From: Streptomyces sp. HUAS CB01
GTDB taxonomy: Bacteria > Actinomycetota > Actinomycetes > Streptomycetales > Streptomycetaceae
Direction: 5' to 3'
Length of the DNA: 64,000 nucleotides
Assembly (NCBI RefSeq): GCF_030406905.1
Contig: NZ_CP129137.1
Span: 7,967,501 to 8,031,500 of the forward strand
Of the stretch, positions 1 to 8,564 are shown one piece after another; within the stretch, counting starts at the first letter, position 1; each line of letters starts with the position of its first letter. Made by a program: the position numbers and the translations under genes. Below the pieces are notes generated by a model. The model searched no databases, was not told the origin of the DNA, and saw nothing but the letters and a program-made list of their open reading frames with translations.

Positions 1-1
1 G

Positions 2-1036
2 GCCGACCTCCTGCGCCAGGCCCTGCGGGAGGTGGCCACCTCCGGCGATCTCGACTCTCTGCTGCGCTACCAGCCGCACCGAGGGCGCCCCCAGGACAGA
101 GCCTCCATCGCACGACACCTCAGACGCCGGGGAATCACCACCGACGCGGATCAGATCCTCATCACCAACGGCGCCCAGCACGGCCTGGCCATCAGCGTCA
201 TGGCCACGCTGAGCGCCGGCGACGTCGTCGCGGTCGACGCACTCACCTACCCCGGTTTCAAGGTGCTCGCACACGCCTTCCATCTCGACCTGGAGCCCAT
301 CCCCACCACCACCGACGGGCCGGATCTCGACGCCCTGGAGAAACTGTGCGCGACCCGCCCGGTGCGCGTGATCTACACCATGCCCACCCTGCACAACCCC
401 CTGGGCTGGGTCATGCCGGCAACCGACCGCACCCGCCTGATCAGGATCGCCCGACAGCACGGTCCGCTCATCATCGAAGACGCCTCCTACGCCTACCTGG
501 TCGAGGACCCTCCACCGCCGCTGGCCGCAACCGCACCGGACATCACTGTCTACGTCTCGGGACTGTCCAAGAGCATCGCCACCGGCCTGCGGGTCGGCTT
601 CGTCCTCGCCCCGCCGTGCACGATTCCGTCCCTCGAACGCGCCATTCGCGCGACCACCTGGAACACCCCCGCTCTCACCACCGCCATCGCCTGCCGCTGG
701 CTCGACGACGGCACGGTGAACCACCTGGAAGCACAGAAACGAGACGACGCCAAAACGCGCCAGGCACTCGCAAGACAAGAGCTGGCGGGCCTCCCGCTCA
801 TCAGCCACCCCTCGTCCTACTTCACCTGGCTGCCGCTGCCCGACGACGCACGCGCCGACCGCCTCACCGCCACCCTCGCGCGCCAGCACATCTCGGTCAC
901 CACGGCAGAGCCGTTCACCACCTCGACACACACACCACAGGCGATCCGCCTCGCCCTGGGCTCGACCGACCTGGACAGCCTCCGATCGACACTGCGCACA
1001 GTGCGCCGAGTCGCCGTCGAGGACGCCTACGCCTGA
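2..1036 (+). CDS. MocR-type regulator, aminotransferase domain (5' end outside window)
   Basis: The reading frame is open to the left window edge, so only the C-terminal part of the gene is present. The protein is a fold-type I PLP aminotransferase. The opening residues (LLRQALRE, then LLRYQPHRGRPQDRASIARHLRRRGI) match the linker and start of the aminotransferase domain in MocR/PdxR-type GntR regulators. ITNGAQHGL follows, then YTMPTLHNPLG, IIEDASYAYL and the Schiff-base lysine region SGLSKSIATGLRVGF. In this family an N-terminal winged helix (here outside the window) binds DNA and the PLP domain senses a ligand. A plain class I aminotransferase is the alternative. The GTG at position 32 is not the likely start, because homology continues upstream of it. 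Confidence 0.85.
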   Translation, partial: ADLLRQALREVATSGDLDSLLRYQPHRGRPQDRASIARHLRRRGITTDADQILITNGAQHGLAISVMATLSAGDVVAVDALTYPGFKVLAHAFHLDLEPIPTTTDGPDLDALEKLCATRPVRVIYTMPTLHNPLGWVMPATDRTRLIRIARQHGPLIIEDASYAYLVEDPPPPLAATAPDITVYVSGLSKSIATGLRVGFVLAPPCTIPSLERAIRATTWNTPALTTAIACRWLDDGTVNHLEAQKRDDAKTRQALARQELAGLPLISHPSSYFTWLPLPDDARADRLTATLARQHISVTTAEPFTTSTHTPQAIRLALGSTDLDSLRSTLRTVRRVAVEDAYA

Positions 1037-1247
1037 ACTCCGCCCGCACTTGCTCAATCTCCCCACCCATCCCGCCCCAACGAGTCGGGTCCGGTCGAGC
1101 GCCACGGCCACACCCTGTCATGTCGGCCTCAGGAACAGGCATCAAGGAAACCACCGACGGATTGCGGGCGAGGAGGCGATGCAGCCGCGGCTTCGGTCTG
1201 TGCCGTGGCAACGGCACGCCGGTCGGCGTGGGCCACCGACAGACCCA

Positions 1248-1745
1248 TCAGCTCTGCAGGTGGACGGTGAAGTGCCGCTCGGTCTCACCTGCGGGGACGG
1301 TGCGGATGAAACCCTGGGCGGTGCGGAAGTCGCCCGATCCGCCTGTGATGGCTACGTCCACGGAGGACGGAGCAGGCAGGTGCAGCAACGACTGCGCGGC
1401 GAACTGCCCCTCGGGGAGCGCGAAGGTTCCCAGGCACTGGAGGGCGGCCGGACTGACCTGGGTGAAGGTACAGACCGCGCTGTGATCGCCGACCTTCTTG
1501 CCGTCACGGTAGAGGTCCTCGTGCACGATGCGTTCGTCACCCACACTGATTCCCGGCTTGCCCAGATCCACCTCGCCGGCCGAGGTCTGCTTGCCGACCA
1601 GTTCGAAAGTCTCCACCTGCTGCTTCGCGGCGGGCACACCGGCCGACGCAGACGGTGTGAGCGATGCCCCGCCCGCGAGAGCCACGGCTGCTGTCACAGC
1701 TGCGCCCAGGTATCGCGTCCTGCTTGCTTTGATGAGGTTCAGCAC
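1248..1745 (-). CDS. Secreted allene-oxide-cyclase/dirigent-like barrel protein
   Basis: The predicted precursor has about 165 residues. I chose the GTG at 1745 because GGAG lies 7 nt upstream and a signal peptide follows at once (RTRYLGAAVTAAVALAGGASL, then cleavage near SASA). The mature part contains FELVGKQ, a GDERIVHEDLYRDGKKVGDHSAVCTF stretch, LQCLGTFALPEGQF, and a glycine-rich GGSGDFRTAQG followed by HFTVHL. These are typical of the small secreted beta-barrels related to allene oxide cyclase and plant dirigent proteins. No enzymatic activity can be read from the sequence. An ORF extension upstream to 1844 lacks a plausible signal and is left out. Confidence 0.75.
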   Translation of the reverse strand: MLNLIKASRTRYLGAAVTAAVALAGGASLTPSASAGVPAAKQQVETFELVGKQTSAGEVDLGKPGISVGDERIVHEDLYRDGKKVGDHSAVCTFTQVSPAALQCLGTFALPEGQFAAQSLLHLPAPSSVDVAITGGSGDFRTAQGFIRTVPAGETERHFTVHLQS

Positions 1746-1845
1746 CTGACTGCTCCGTTTCACTGGTCGGTGGCGTTGTTGATCACGGGGACGTCGCGGC
1801 GGGAAGCCTTGGAGCAAGGGGCCATCGCGGGTGACACTCGACATC

Positions 1846-2369
1846 AGGCGGTGCAGTTGTCCTCATACCAGGGTCCACTTCGAAAGACCGTTTGCGTAGT
1901 TGATCATGGTCGGGCGGCTCGTTCGTGGCCATGAACCGGATGAGCGTCACCGGGCCCCGCTGACGCGAGTGCGGGCAGAGGGCGGACTCAACGAAGGACT
2001 ACTGGGGGCATTCAGGGGTGGTCTACAAGAGCCGGAACGGAGTTTCCCGGCGTGACCTGCGGGAACGCTACGGCCTTTGGAAGGCGGACCGCACCCCTTC
2101 CGCAGCTGCGCCGCCGGTGTGTTCACCTGGGCCTTGCAACGGATCCAGGCGCCGGGCCGGTGCCGCCCGTGACAGAGACTGGCTGGTTCGGATCGATCCC
2201 GCCATCGTCCACCACCAGACGCCGCCATCGTCCGAGGGGGGAGGAGTGCCGGGCAGAGGACCCGGACGATCACCTCGGCCGACCCCGAGGAGGGCTGAGC
2301 CTGGTAGCCCGCAGGACGTGTCCCATGTGATCTCCGCGGACCGTCTGCGCGATCCTTCCTCTGGGTGCG
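1846..2369. other. Gap without a recognisable gene
   Basis: Several short ORFs cross this half kilobase on both strands, but none has a recognisable domain, a good ribosome-binding site or consistent third-position GC bias. I see no clear promoter or hairpin in it. Confidence 0.4.
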
Positions 2370-2642
2370 TCAGCGGGCGCGGCGGATACGAATGGGCCCT
2401 TGGGCCTTGCTCGGTTCGACGGGAAGTCCCCCCTGGGTGATCTCCACCATGCCGGCCGTGGCCAGCCGCCGGGCCGCGTGGCGGGCCGGTTCCATGAGTG
2501 ACCGCCAGCCGTCGTTGCCCTGCGCGTGCATCGCTCGGGCGGCCTCGGAGGGGCAGATCGTCGCCTCCGGGCCGCGGCGCTCCAGCAACTCGAGGATGAC
2601 GCGTTCCAGGCGCCGAACCGTCTGCCGTCCGCTGTCTGTCAC
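2370..2642 (-). CDS. DUF3253 family small protein
   Basis: The product has about 90 residues and contains the DUF3253 signature. LERVILELLERRGPEATICP is followed by SEAARAMHAQGNDGWRSLM, then ARRLATAGMVEITQGG, and it ends in GPIRIRRAR. The family is a small winged-helix-like domain of unknown function, common in actinobacteria. The GTG at 2642 gives a length normal for the family. The open frame runs on upstream to 2879, but the extra 79 residues are low-complexity and the extension reaches the end of the neighbouring IS256 element. No operon partner is visible. Confidence 0.65.
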   Translation of the reverse strand: MTDSGRQTVRRLERVILELLERRGPEATICPSEAARAMHAQGNDGWRSLMEPARHAARRLATAGMVEITQGGLPVEPSKAQGPIRIRRAR

Positions 2643-2886
2643 CTGATCAGTGTCGCACCGTTGCGAACTGCGGCCTCTGGGCAACGGTCCCGTATCGGCT
2701 CCACCAGCAGGTCCACCAAGGACCGGCGGGCAGGCCACGGGCTCCTCACCGGGAGCCTTGGGCCGTGGTTTGCGATGTGCAGCCCCAGGCGGGACCGTCA
2801 TCACGATTTGCTGCTCGGTCGCCTGCCGTGGCCCTCCAGACGGCGATGGTCTTCGTCGGTCCACTGCTGTGGCGGTCACGTCCGTT

Positions 2887-4289
2887 GGAGTGGTGTATCG
2901 ACGGCCACTCGGCGATCTCGGTTTGAGGCTATGCGGTGAGTTCGGTGGGCAGGAGGGTGTCGTTGTTTTCTGACTCGATCGGGTGGAGTCGGGCCTTGGC
3001 CAGCAGGTCGCGGCCCATGTAGCGGCGGGCTTCGGTCCACTCGTCGTTCTGCTCGGCCAGGACCGCCCCGACCAGCCGGATGACGGCTGTGCGGTCGGGG
3101 AAGATGCCGACCACGTCTGTGCGGCGGCGGATCTCCTTGTTCAGCCGCTCCTGCGGGTTGTTCGACCAGATCTGTCGCCAGATCTCACGCGGGAAGGCCG
3201 TGAAGGCCAGCAGGTCATGCTGGACAGCGTCCAAGTGGGCTGCGGCTTTCGGGAACTTGGCCTCCAGCGCGTCCAGGACGTGCCGCATCTGTGCTTGGAC
3301 CGCGTCGGTGTCGGGCTGTTCGAAGACGGTCCGCAGCAGCGTGGCCACCCAGGGCTGGGCCGATTTCGGAACCTGGCTCAGCAAGTTCCTCGCATAGTGG
3401 GTGCGGCAGCGCTGCCACGACGCGCCGGGCAGAACGGCACCGATGGCGTCGACGAGGCCGGCATGGGCGTCGGAGATGACGAGCTGGACGCCGGTTAGGC
3501 CGCGAGCGATGAGTGAGCGCAGGAAGGCGAGCCAGCCGGCGCCGTCTTCGGCGGTGGCGACGTCGATGCCGAGGATCTCGCGGTGTCCGTCGGCGTTGAC
3601 GCCAACCGCGATCAGCGCGTGGACGTTGATGATGCGGCCGCCTTCCCGGACCTTCTGGGTCAGTGCGTCGACCCAGACGAACGCATACGGCCCGGCGTCC
3701 AGGGGCCGGTTGCGGAAGGCGGCGACCTGTTCGTCCAAGTGCTTGGCCATCGCGCTGACCTGGGACTTCGACAGCTGGGTGACACCGAGGGACTCGGCGA
3801 GCTTCTCGACCCGGCGGGTGGAGACGCCGAGCAGGTAGGCGGTGGCGACCACCGAGATCAGGGCCTGTTCGGCCCGGCGACGGCGTTCGAGCAGCCAGTG
3901 CGGGAAGTAACTGCCCTGCCGCAGCTTGGGGACGGCGAGCTCGACGGTCCCGGCGCGGGTGTCCCACTCGCGCGGGCGATAGCCGTTGCGATGGTTGACG
4001 CGTTCCTCGCTGACCTGCCCGTACTCCGCGTTGCAGAGGGCGTCGGCCTCCGCCGACATGAGCGCATCGGCGAACGTCTTCACCATCGCGCGCAGCAGAT
4101 CGGGACTCGCCGAGGCGAGGTTGTCCTCGGCGAGGGCGTGCAGGGGCAGACTGTCTGGTGCGGTCATCGTGCTGATCTCCTTCGAGGCTTCGACACTTCG
4201 AAGATCAGCCGGTGGCCGTTCGTCTATGCGGGCGCCATCCCGATGCCGGAGCAAACCCCCGGATCAGGTCGAACCCGTACACCACTTCC
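2887..4289 (-). mobile_element. IS256-family insertion sequence, apparently complete
   Basis: The element is about 1.4 kb, the usual IS256 size, and carries one transposase gene read leftward. Imperfect terminal inverted repeats can be seen: GGAGTGGTGTA at 2887-2897 and its inverted partner GGAAGTGGTGTA (read on the minus strand) at 4278-4289. I could not find a convincing 8-9 bp target duplication outside them, so exact ends may be off by a few bases or the duplication has decayed. It lies between the DUF3253 gene and a TetR regulator. Confidence 0.7.
2929..4167 (-). CDS. IS256-family (mutator-type) transposase
   Basis: The 412-residue protein is full length for IS256 transposases. The catalytic DDE residues fall in VWVDALTQKV, QLVISDAHAGL and the downstream NPQERLNKEIRRRTDVVGIFP block. 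The WQRCRTHYARNLL motif typical of the family lies between the second and third. The ATG at 4167 has AAGGAG 8 nt upstream and replaces a longer frame beginning at 4254. No frameshift or stop is seen, so the enzyme looks intact. Transposition of the surrounding element is its inferred role. Confidence 0.93.
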   Translation of the reverse strand: MTAPDSLPLHALAEDNLASASPDLLRAMVKTFADALMSAEADALCNAEYGQVSEERVNHRNGYRPREWDTRAGTVELAVPKLRQGSYFPHWLLERRRRAEQALISVVATAYLLGVSTRRVEKLAESLGVTQLSKSQVSAMAKHLDEQVAAFRNRPLDAGPYAFVWVDALTQKVREGGRIINVHALIAVGVNADGHREILGIDVATAEDGAGWLAFLRSLIARGLTGVQLVISDAHAGLVDAIGAVLPGASWQRCRTHYARNLLSQVPKSAQPWVATLLRTVFEQPDTDAVQAQMRHVLDALEAKFPKAAAHLDAVQHDLLAFTAFPREIWRQIWSNNPQERLNKEIRRRTDVVGIFPDRTAVIRLVGAVLAEQNDEWTEARRYMGRDLLAKARLHPIESENNDTLLPTELTA

Positions 4290-4330
4290 CAGGACGCAAC
4301 CGCTGTGGGCTCCGTGAACCCGCCGGATGA

Positions 4331-4963
4331 TCATTTGCCGGACAGGCCCGGCGGGAGCTGGGAAACCGCCGTGGTCGACTGGTCGATCAACATTTCGGCA
4401 AGTTCTCGGGCGTCCCGGTACGGGAGCGTGTCGTTGAGCGAGGTGGACAGGGCGCGGGCGCCCTCGAAGAGCAAGGCGAGCTGCCGTCCGAGGGATTCGG
4501 GCTCGCGCGCGCCTGCCTCGGTGGCGGTCTTGATCAGACGCTCGGTGAACTCTCGCTTGTGACGTTCGACCAGTGCTGCGGCCTCGGGCATCGTCCCGGC
4601 CGCTTCGACGGTGGCGTTGTGCAGGGGACAGCCGCGTACGACCTTCGCCGGTGGCGAGTCGGCGAACAGTGCCAGGAGACGCTCGCGCGCGGTGAGGTCG
4701 TGGCGCTCCAGAACGGTCTCGATGTGTACGGGCCCTTCCGAGTCTGACTCGACGCGTTGCAAGTAGGCGCTGACCAGTGCCTCCTTGCTCGGAAAGTGCT
4801 GGTAGAACGTGCGAGTCGACACGTGCGCCACGTCTGTCAGCTTCGCGATGCCGGTGACGTGTATGCCGTCGCGTGCGAACAGCTCGACCGCGGCGCGCAG
4901 GATGCGCTCCCGCGCTCCGCGCCCGCCTCGGGGTGCAGCGGCCGTCGTTTCACTCGTTGCCAT
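4331..4963 (-). CDS. TetR family transcriptional regulator
   Basis: The 210-residue protein has an N-terminal TetR helix-turn-helix. RERILRAAVELFARDGIHVTGIAKLTDVAHVSTRTFYQHFPSKEALVSAYL covers roughly residues 17-68. An all-alpha ligand-binding part follows, with the RGCPLHNATVEAAG segment seen in one large actinobacterial TetR subgroup. A GGGG Shine-Dalgarno sits just before the ATG. The region beyond the start (4964-4985) holds AAGTATATCGATCGC, a plausible promoter and operator stretch. The divergent neighbour is only an amidase remnant, so the original target may be lost. Confidence 0.9.
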   Translation of the reverse strand: MATSETTAAAPRGGRGARERILRAAVELFARDGIHVTGIAKLTDVAHVSTRTFYQHFPSKEALVSAYLQRVESDSEGPVHIETVLERHDLTARERLLALFADSPPAKVVRGCPLHNATVEAAGTMPEAAALVERHKREFTERLIKTATEAGAREPESLGRQLALLFEGARALSTSLNDTLPYRDARELAEMLIDQSTTAVSQLPPGLSGK

Positions 4964-4999
4964 GCCCCAAGTATATCGATCGCTTTACCTTCCCCCAGG

Positions 5000-5302
5000 G
5001 TCGTGTTGCACAGCGGCTTCGATGCGCTGCTCTTTCCGACGACGCCCAGCCCCGCGCCGCTGATCGCGCATCGGTCGATGTTCACGGTCGCGGGGGAAGA
5101 GGTCCGTGACCTGTTCCTCGCGAAGAACACCGTTCCGGCCAGCGGAGCCGGCCTGCCGGGCATCAGCATCCCCATCGGGCTGACCGGGCACGGCCTGCCC
5201 ATCGGGCTCGAGATCGATGGCGCGCACGGTCATGACAGGAAGCTCCTCGACCTGGCGCGTCGAGTGGAATCCCTCTTCGACGCCCTGCCCGCGCCCGGGT
5301 GA
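5000..5302 (+). pseudogene. Amidase-signature enzyme, C-terminal remnant
   Basis: About 100 codons match the C-terminal end of amidase-signature hydrolases: DALLFPTTPSPAPLI, then LAKNTVPASGAGLPGISIP, GLPIGLEIDGAHGHDRKLLDLAR and a normal stop. The catalytic Ser-Ser-Lys region is absent. The frame upstream runs antisense into the start of the TetR gene. This is a 5'-truncated relic and cannot make an active amidase. Confidence 0.75.
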
Positions 5303-5580
5303 ACAACCGCGGCGCCGCATCACCCGGAGTCATCCGGGCGGACGGCAGTCGGTAGTCCGTGACTCGAGCGGCCGCCCCGCGGACAGGCGCTCAGCGACGT
5401 GTCGAGGACCGCCCGACTGGAGTCGGTGCGATGTCGGGGCTCGCGGGGTCGCCGTCGGTCGGGGCGTATTGCCAGGCAGGCACAGGCTTTCGTGCTCGTT
5501 GAGGTGGCTCCGACCGATGATCACGAGGTCGCCCGTGCCTGTCCTGTTGCCTCTCCCATCCCCGCAATGCCGGTGAAGCA

Positions 5581-5607
5581 GCGATCCGCCGGACCCCGCC
5601 GGATCGC
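5581..5607 (-). terminator. Hairpin downstream of the toxin-antitoxin operon
   Basis: GCGATCCG pairs with CGGATCGC, with three more pairs after one mismatch. It lies about 70 nt beyond the stop of the Fic-like toxin gene, where transcription of that operon would end. No T-run follows, as is usual in high-GC actinomycetes. Confidence 0.45.
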
Positions 5608-5673
5608 TGCGCTCCCACTTCGCCTCGGTGCCGGACCTGGGTACGGCGGGCCCGTGGTCTCGCACTGCGTGGT

Positions 5674-6051
5674 TCAGCTGGTGGTGGGCCAGGTCTGCAG
5701 GAGTGCGGCGATCTTCTTTGCGGTGCACGCGGGGTCCAGGAGCAGGTCCTTGAGTGCGGCGGCGTCGTGGCGGGTGGGTTTGACGGTGATGCCGGAGGCT
5801 TCCAGGTACATGACGCCGGTGGCGGCCGCGACGGCGAGGTTGGAGCGTTCCAGCCATCGGCAGCGGCCCAGGGTGTGGACGAGTGCGGCTGCCCGGGCGT
5901 AGGGGCCCCCGTAGACGGGGTGTTCGAACAGCTCGGCCCGGTGGCGGGCGACGGCGGCGACCGGCACGCCGTAGTCCTCGGGTGCGGGGTCGCCGGCTCC
6001 GGCTGCTTCGGTGACCTGCAGGATCCAGGGCACGTCGATGCGCAGTTCCAT
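5674..6051 (-). CDS. Fic/Doc-like toxin component of a toxin-antitoxin pair
   Basis: The 125-residue protein resembles the divergent Doc-type Fic toxins common in Streptomyces. MELRIDVPWILQV opens the protein, a central helix HPVYGGPYARAAALVHTL follows, and the core is CRWLERSNLAVAAATGVMYLEASGI. At the place where classical Fic proteins carry HPFxDGNKR, this one has RCRWLERSN, so the AMPylation motif is not recognisable. Its ATG overlaps the antitoxin stop (TGATG), a sign of translational coupling. Known Doc toxins phosphorylate EF-Tu, but whether this one does anything similar is unproven. Confidence 0.72.
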   Translation of the reverse strand: MELRIDVPWILQVTEAAGAGDPAPEDYGVPVAAVARHRAELFEHPVYGGPYARAAALVHTLGRCRWLERSNLAVAAATGVMYLEASGITVKPTRHDAAALKDLLLDPACTAKKIAALLQTWPTTS

Positions 6052-6290
6052 CAGGCGGCGCGCGCTCCCGGCGGGGTCTGCTGGGCGTCCTCGGCTTCGT
6101 CGAAGACGTCCTGGTGCTCGGCCAGGAACCGTGCTGCCGCGTCGACGGCGCGGGCGCGCAGTCCGCTGGCGTCGTCCTGCACGAGGCGGGCGAGGTAGTC
6201 CCCCACGCTCAGGCCCAGGTCGGCGGCCCGCTTCCTTGCGAGTTCCGCGACGTCTTCGTCCACCCGTGCACCGAGTTGTGTCTTCGCCAT
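6051..6290 (-). CDS. Ribbon-helix-helix-type antitoxin
   Basis: The 79-residue protein begins MAKTQLGARVDEDVAELARKRA, then LGLSVGDYLARLVQDDA. This is the pattern of a short DNA-binding ribbon-helix-helix antitoxin (residues about 1-45). A helical, acidic C-terminal tail follows, which would bind the toxin. The ATG at 6290 was chosen over the longer frame to 6512 because the RHH domain starts exactly there and the operator palindrome lies just upstream. It is the first gene of a two-gene operon with the Fic-like toxin. Confidence 0.75.
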   Translation of the reverse strand: MAKTQLGARVDEDVAELARKRAADLGLSVGDYLARLVQDDASGLRARAVDAAARFLAEHQDVFDEAEDAQQTPPGARAA

Positions 6291-6298
6291 CCGGACAT

Positions 6299-6314
6299 GG
6301 TAACAGCTGTTACC
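6299..6314. promoter_or_regulatory. Perfect 16-bp palindromic operator of the toxin-antitoxin operon
   Basis: GGTAACAGCTGTTACC is a perfect palindrome ending 9 nt upstream of the antitoxin ATG. It is in the position expected for autoregulation by the antitoxin dimer or the toxin-antitoxin complex. Confidence 0.75.
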
Positions 6315-6814
6315 GAAGGTGGTGGGGGTCTTTGCGTTTCCGCGGGTCTGCGCCAACCGCAACGCGGTTGACGCCGGGACCCCGCCCGGCGACGGTTGCG
6401 GGAACGGGAACCCGAGCCCACCCCGGCCGACCCAACCGCAAGACACAGGGACGGCACGCCACGGGGGATGTGGGGGATCGACAGTGCTGATCTCTTGACG
6501 CAGGCGGTCCACGATGCGTGCACGCTGCTCGTTGTCCGTTCGCCGTCACGCCCCAGCCCGTCCCCCGGGGTACCGCACCGTCCCAACCCGCACATCGCTC
6601 CGTGGCTCGGCGATGCCGTGGGCGCGAGCGCCCCCCCCGCGGCCACACGCGACAAGGGCGGGCGGGGCCGCGCCCCGCCCGCCCGCTGCTGCACACGACG
6701 CATCCGCCTCACCACTGTGCGGGGTCTCGGGCCCGGTTCGGCAGATCGGCACCCCATGTCGTCGGTGCATGGTCCCAGTTCGTCGGTGCGCCGTCGTAGT
6801 GGACGGGGGAGGGC
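6315..6814. other. Gap without a recognisable gene
   Basis: This half kilobase contains overlapping GC-rich ORFs in several frames but no recognised domain. The part next to 6299 probably holds the toxin-antitoxin promoter. Confidence 0.35.
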
Positions 6815-7482
6815 ATGTCGGAGCAGACCGCGGGGCGATTCGGTCTCGGCGAGCCAGGGTCCGGCGTCGTAGAGGTCGACACGGGGCCCGGCGTCGTAGC
6901 CATCGGCGAGGTGGCAGGGCTGCGCGTGCTCGACCTCGGCAGCGGGCTCGACCGGAACGCCGCCCGGCCGGCCCTGGGCGCCGAGGTCACCGCCGTGGAC
7001 GCCTCCCAAGCCCAGCACCGGCGTGCCCTCGCCCGCTAACCGGGCACGCCCGGCCTCCGCCTGGTGTGCGCCGACGCCGTCGCCCATCTGCAGGAAGCGG
7101 CTCCCTACGACCGGATCTACTCCGTCGACGACCTGATCTACTCCGTCGGCGGGGTGCCGTACGTGGACCCGCGCCGGCTCCTGCCGGCCGTGGCGCACGG
7201 CTTGGCACCCGAAGGGCACCTGGTGTTCAGCGCGAACCACACCAACTCCTACGGCGTCGGCCCCTCGACCGCGGTGCCCCGCGGCCCGAGGCTCTCCGGT
7301 TGCCCGGTAGCGACGAATACCACTCCGTGGGCATGTGGGCCCTCGAGCCCCAGCAGTTGAACAGACTTCTGGTCGACTACGGCCTTGCCGTGGAGGCCAT
7401 CACTGCCATCGACGCCCCGCAGGAGTACCGCGTCGTGTTTCGCACCGTCTGTACTCGGTCCGCCGGCCGGAGCGGGAGGTGA
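6815..7482 (+). pseudogene. SAM-dependent methyltransferase, broken by a stop and a frameshift
   Basis: Pieces of a class I methyltransferase can be read in order. The SAM-binding motif I is GLRVLDLGSGLDRNAARPA, then GAEVTAVDASQAQ. An in-frame TAA follows at 7037-7039. The same frame resumes with RLVCADAVAHL, YDRIYSVDDLIYSVGGVPYVDPRRLLPAV and GHLVFSANH. Around 7295 the frame shifts by one, and the end SVGMWALEPQQLNRLLVDYGLAVEAI is read in another frame. Two independent lesions make a working protein unlikely. The opposite-strand gene overlaps its 3' half only through a run-on frame. Confidence 0.72.
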
Positions 7483-8253
7483 GGCCGACCCGTGCTCCGC
7501 GGCCGGTCGGGGACGGCGATGCGTTGCGCGCTGATTCCGCCTTCGACCGAAACCGGACTGCTCACGCGGCGCGACCGTGGCGGCGAGACCTTCGACCTGC
7601 GGCAGCCGCACATGGACGACCGGTCCCTTCCCGCGGCCCCTGGTCGATGTCGCGGCCGGTCGACCGCGACGAGGAGGGTGCCGAGTTGCTCGCCGCCCAG
7701 ATCCCGATCGAGCACTGGTGCGACAGCCCGTGGTGCTGCCATGGCCTCGACCACGACAGGCGTCCTGGGGTGCGGTTTCACCCCTCGCCATCGACGGGGG
7801 CAGTTCGCCGGTGCACGTGGCGCGACCGAACACGCCCATGGCGGTGGCACGTTGGATGTACTTGCCGCGGATCGCCAGTGTGCAGGCCGCTTTTCCGCCC
7901 TTCCCGTCGAGGACGACGGCGACGGTGGGGGCCTTGCCGAGGGGCACCAGAACCGACTTCCGCCACGGAAGCATGACGCCGTTCTCGACCGTGGCCGTGC
8001 CGGCCTCGCTGCGGGAGAGGTAGGAGATCTCTGCGGTCCCCGACCCCGTGACCTCGTACGTCACCTCGGCCGTTGGCGCAGCTTGCGGCTTCGGCGGCTT
8101 CTCGGTGCTGAACATGCCGTAACTGACGAGCCCGAAGCAGGCGAGGAGGGTGACGCCGGCGATCAGCAACCCCCGCCGGTCCGGGGAGCGCTCGACGCTC
8201 TCGCGTTCGTTCTCTCCTTGTACGGCGTCTTCCGTGGGTTCATTGGACGACAT
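7249..8253 (-). CDS. Membrane-anchored MmpS-like protein, C-terminal end uncertain
   Basis: From the ATG at 8253 the product has an acidic cytoplasmic tail, then RRGLLIAGVTLLACFGLVSYGMF as one membrane segment (about residues 27-49). An extracellular domain follows with VTYEVTGSGTAEISYLSRSEAGTATVENGVMLPW, VLVPLGKAPTVAVVL and ATCTGELPP, as in MmpS-like membrane proteins. The convincing part ends at about residue 155 (near 7790). The remaining 180 residues are arginine- and proline-rich, lie antisense to the methyltransferase relic, and look like a run-on after a lost stop. The 3' boundary therefore should not be trusted. Confidence 0.55.
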   Translation of the reverse strand: MSSNEPTEDAVQGENERESVERSPDRRGLLIAGVTLLACFGLVSYGMFSTEKPPKPQAAPTAEVTYEVTGSGTAEISYLSRSEAGTATVENGVMLPWRKSVLVPLGKAPTVAVVLDGKGGKAACTLAIRGKYIQRATAMGVFGRATCTGELPPSMARGETAPQDACRGRGHGSTTGCRTSARSGSGRRATRHPPRRGRPAATSTRGRGKGPVVHVRLPQVEGLAATVAPREQSGFGRRRNQRATHRRPRPAAEHGSASPPAPAGGPSTDGAKHDAVLLRGVDGSDGLHGKAVVDQKSVQLLGLEGPHAHGVVFVATGQPESLGPRGTAVEGPTP

Positions 8254-8564
8254 GTAAGAGCTCGGCTTTCGGTGAGCTGACAGGTGAACCGGGCGGTTGT
8301 ACACCACCCCGCCGATCCGGCGCGAATGGGCAGAAGAATCGGACGAACGTCACTTCATGCGAGCATCGATTGTCCTGTATGTCACGTGAATTGACTGGAC
8401 GTCAGAGGCCTGATTAGAAAGCACGCTGCGACTCCGCAAGCTCGTGTTCTTCTGCTTCCTGCGGTCAGCTCGCATTGCTGTAAGCCGGACGGAAACATTC
8501 GGTGCGCCCCCCGGGTCCCAGTCTCTTCAGTGTCCTGAGCCTTTTCGATCGGAGTGTGGAAGGA
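8254..8564. other. Divergent intergenic region
   Basis: The region between the leftward MmpS-like gene and the rightward SUKH gene is lower in GC than its surroundings (for example TTGATCTATT-like AT-rich patches near 8340-8420). It presumably contains both promoters. I saw no clear dyad or small ORF. Confidence 0.4.

Noticed and set aside
4964..4985. Possible TetR operator around TATATCGATCGC
   Set aside because: Only a 6-bp central palindrome is symmetrical. The arms do not match, so it is mentioned in the TetR entry but not called as a site.
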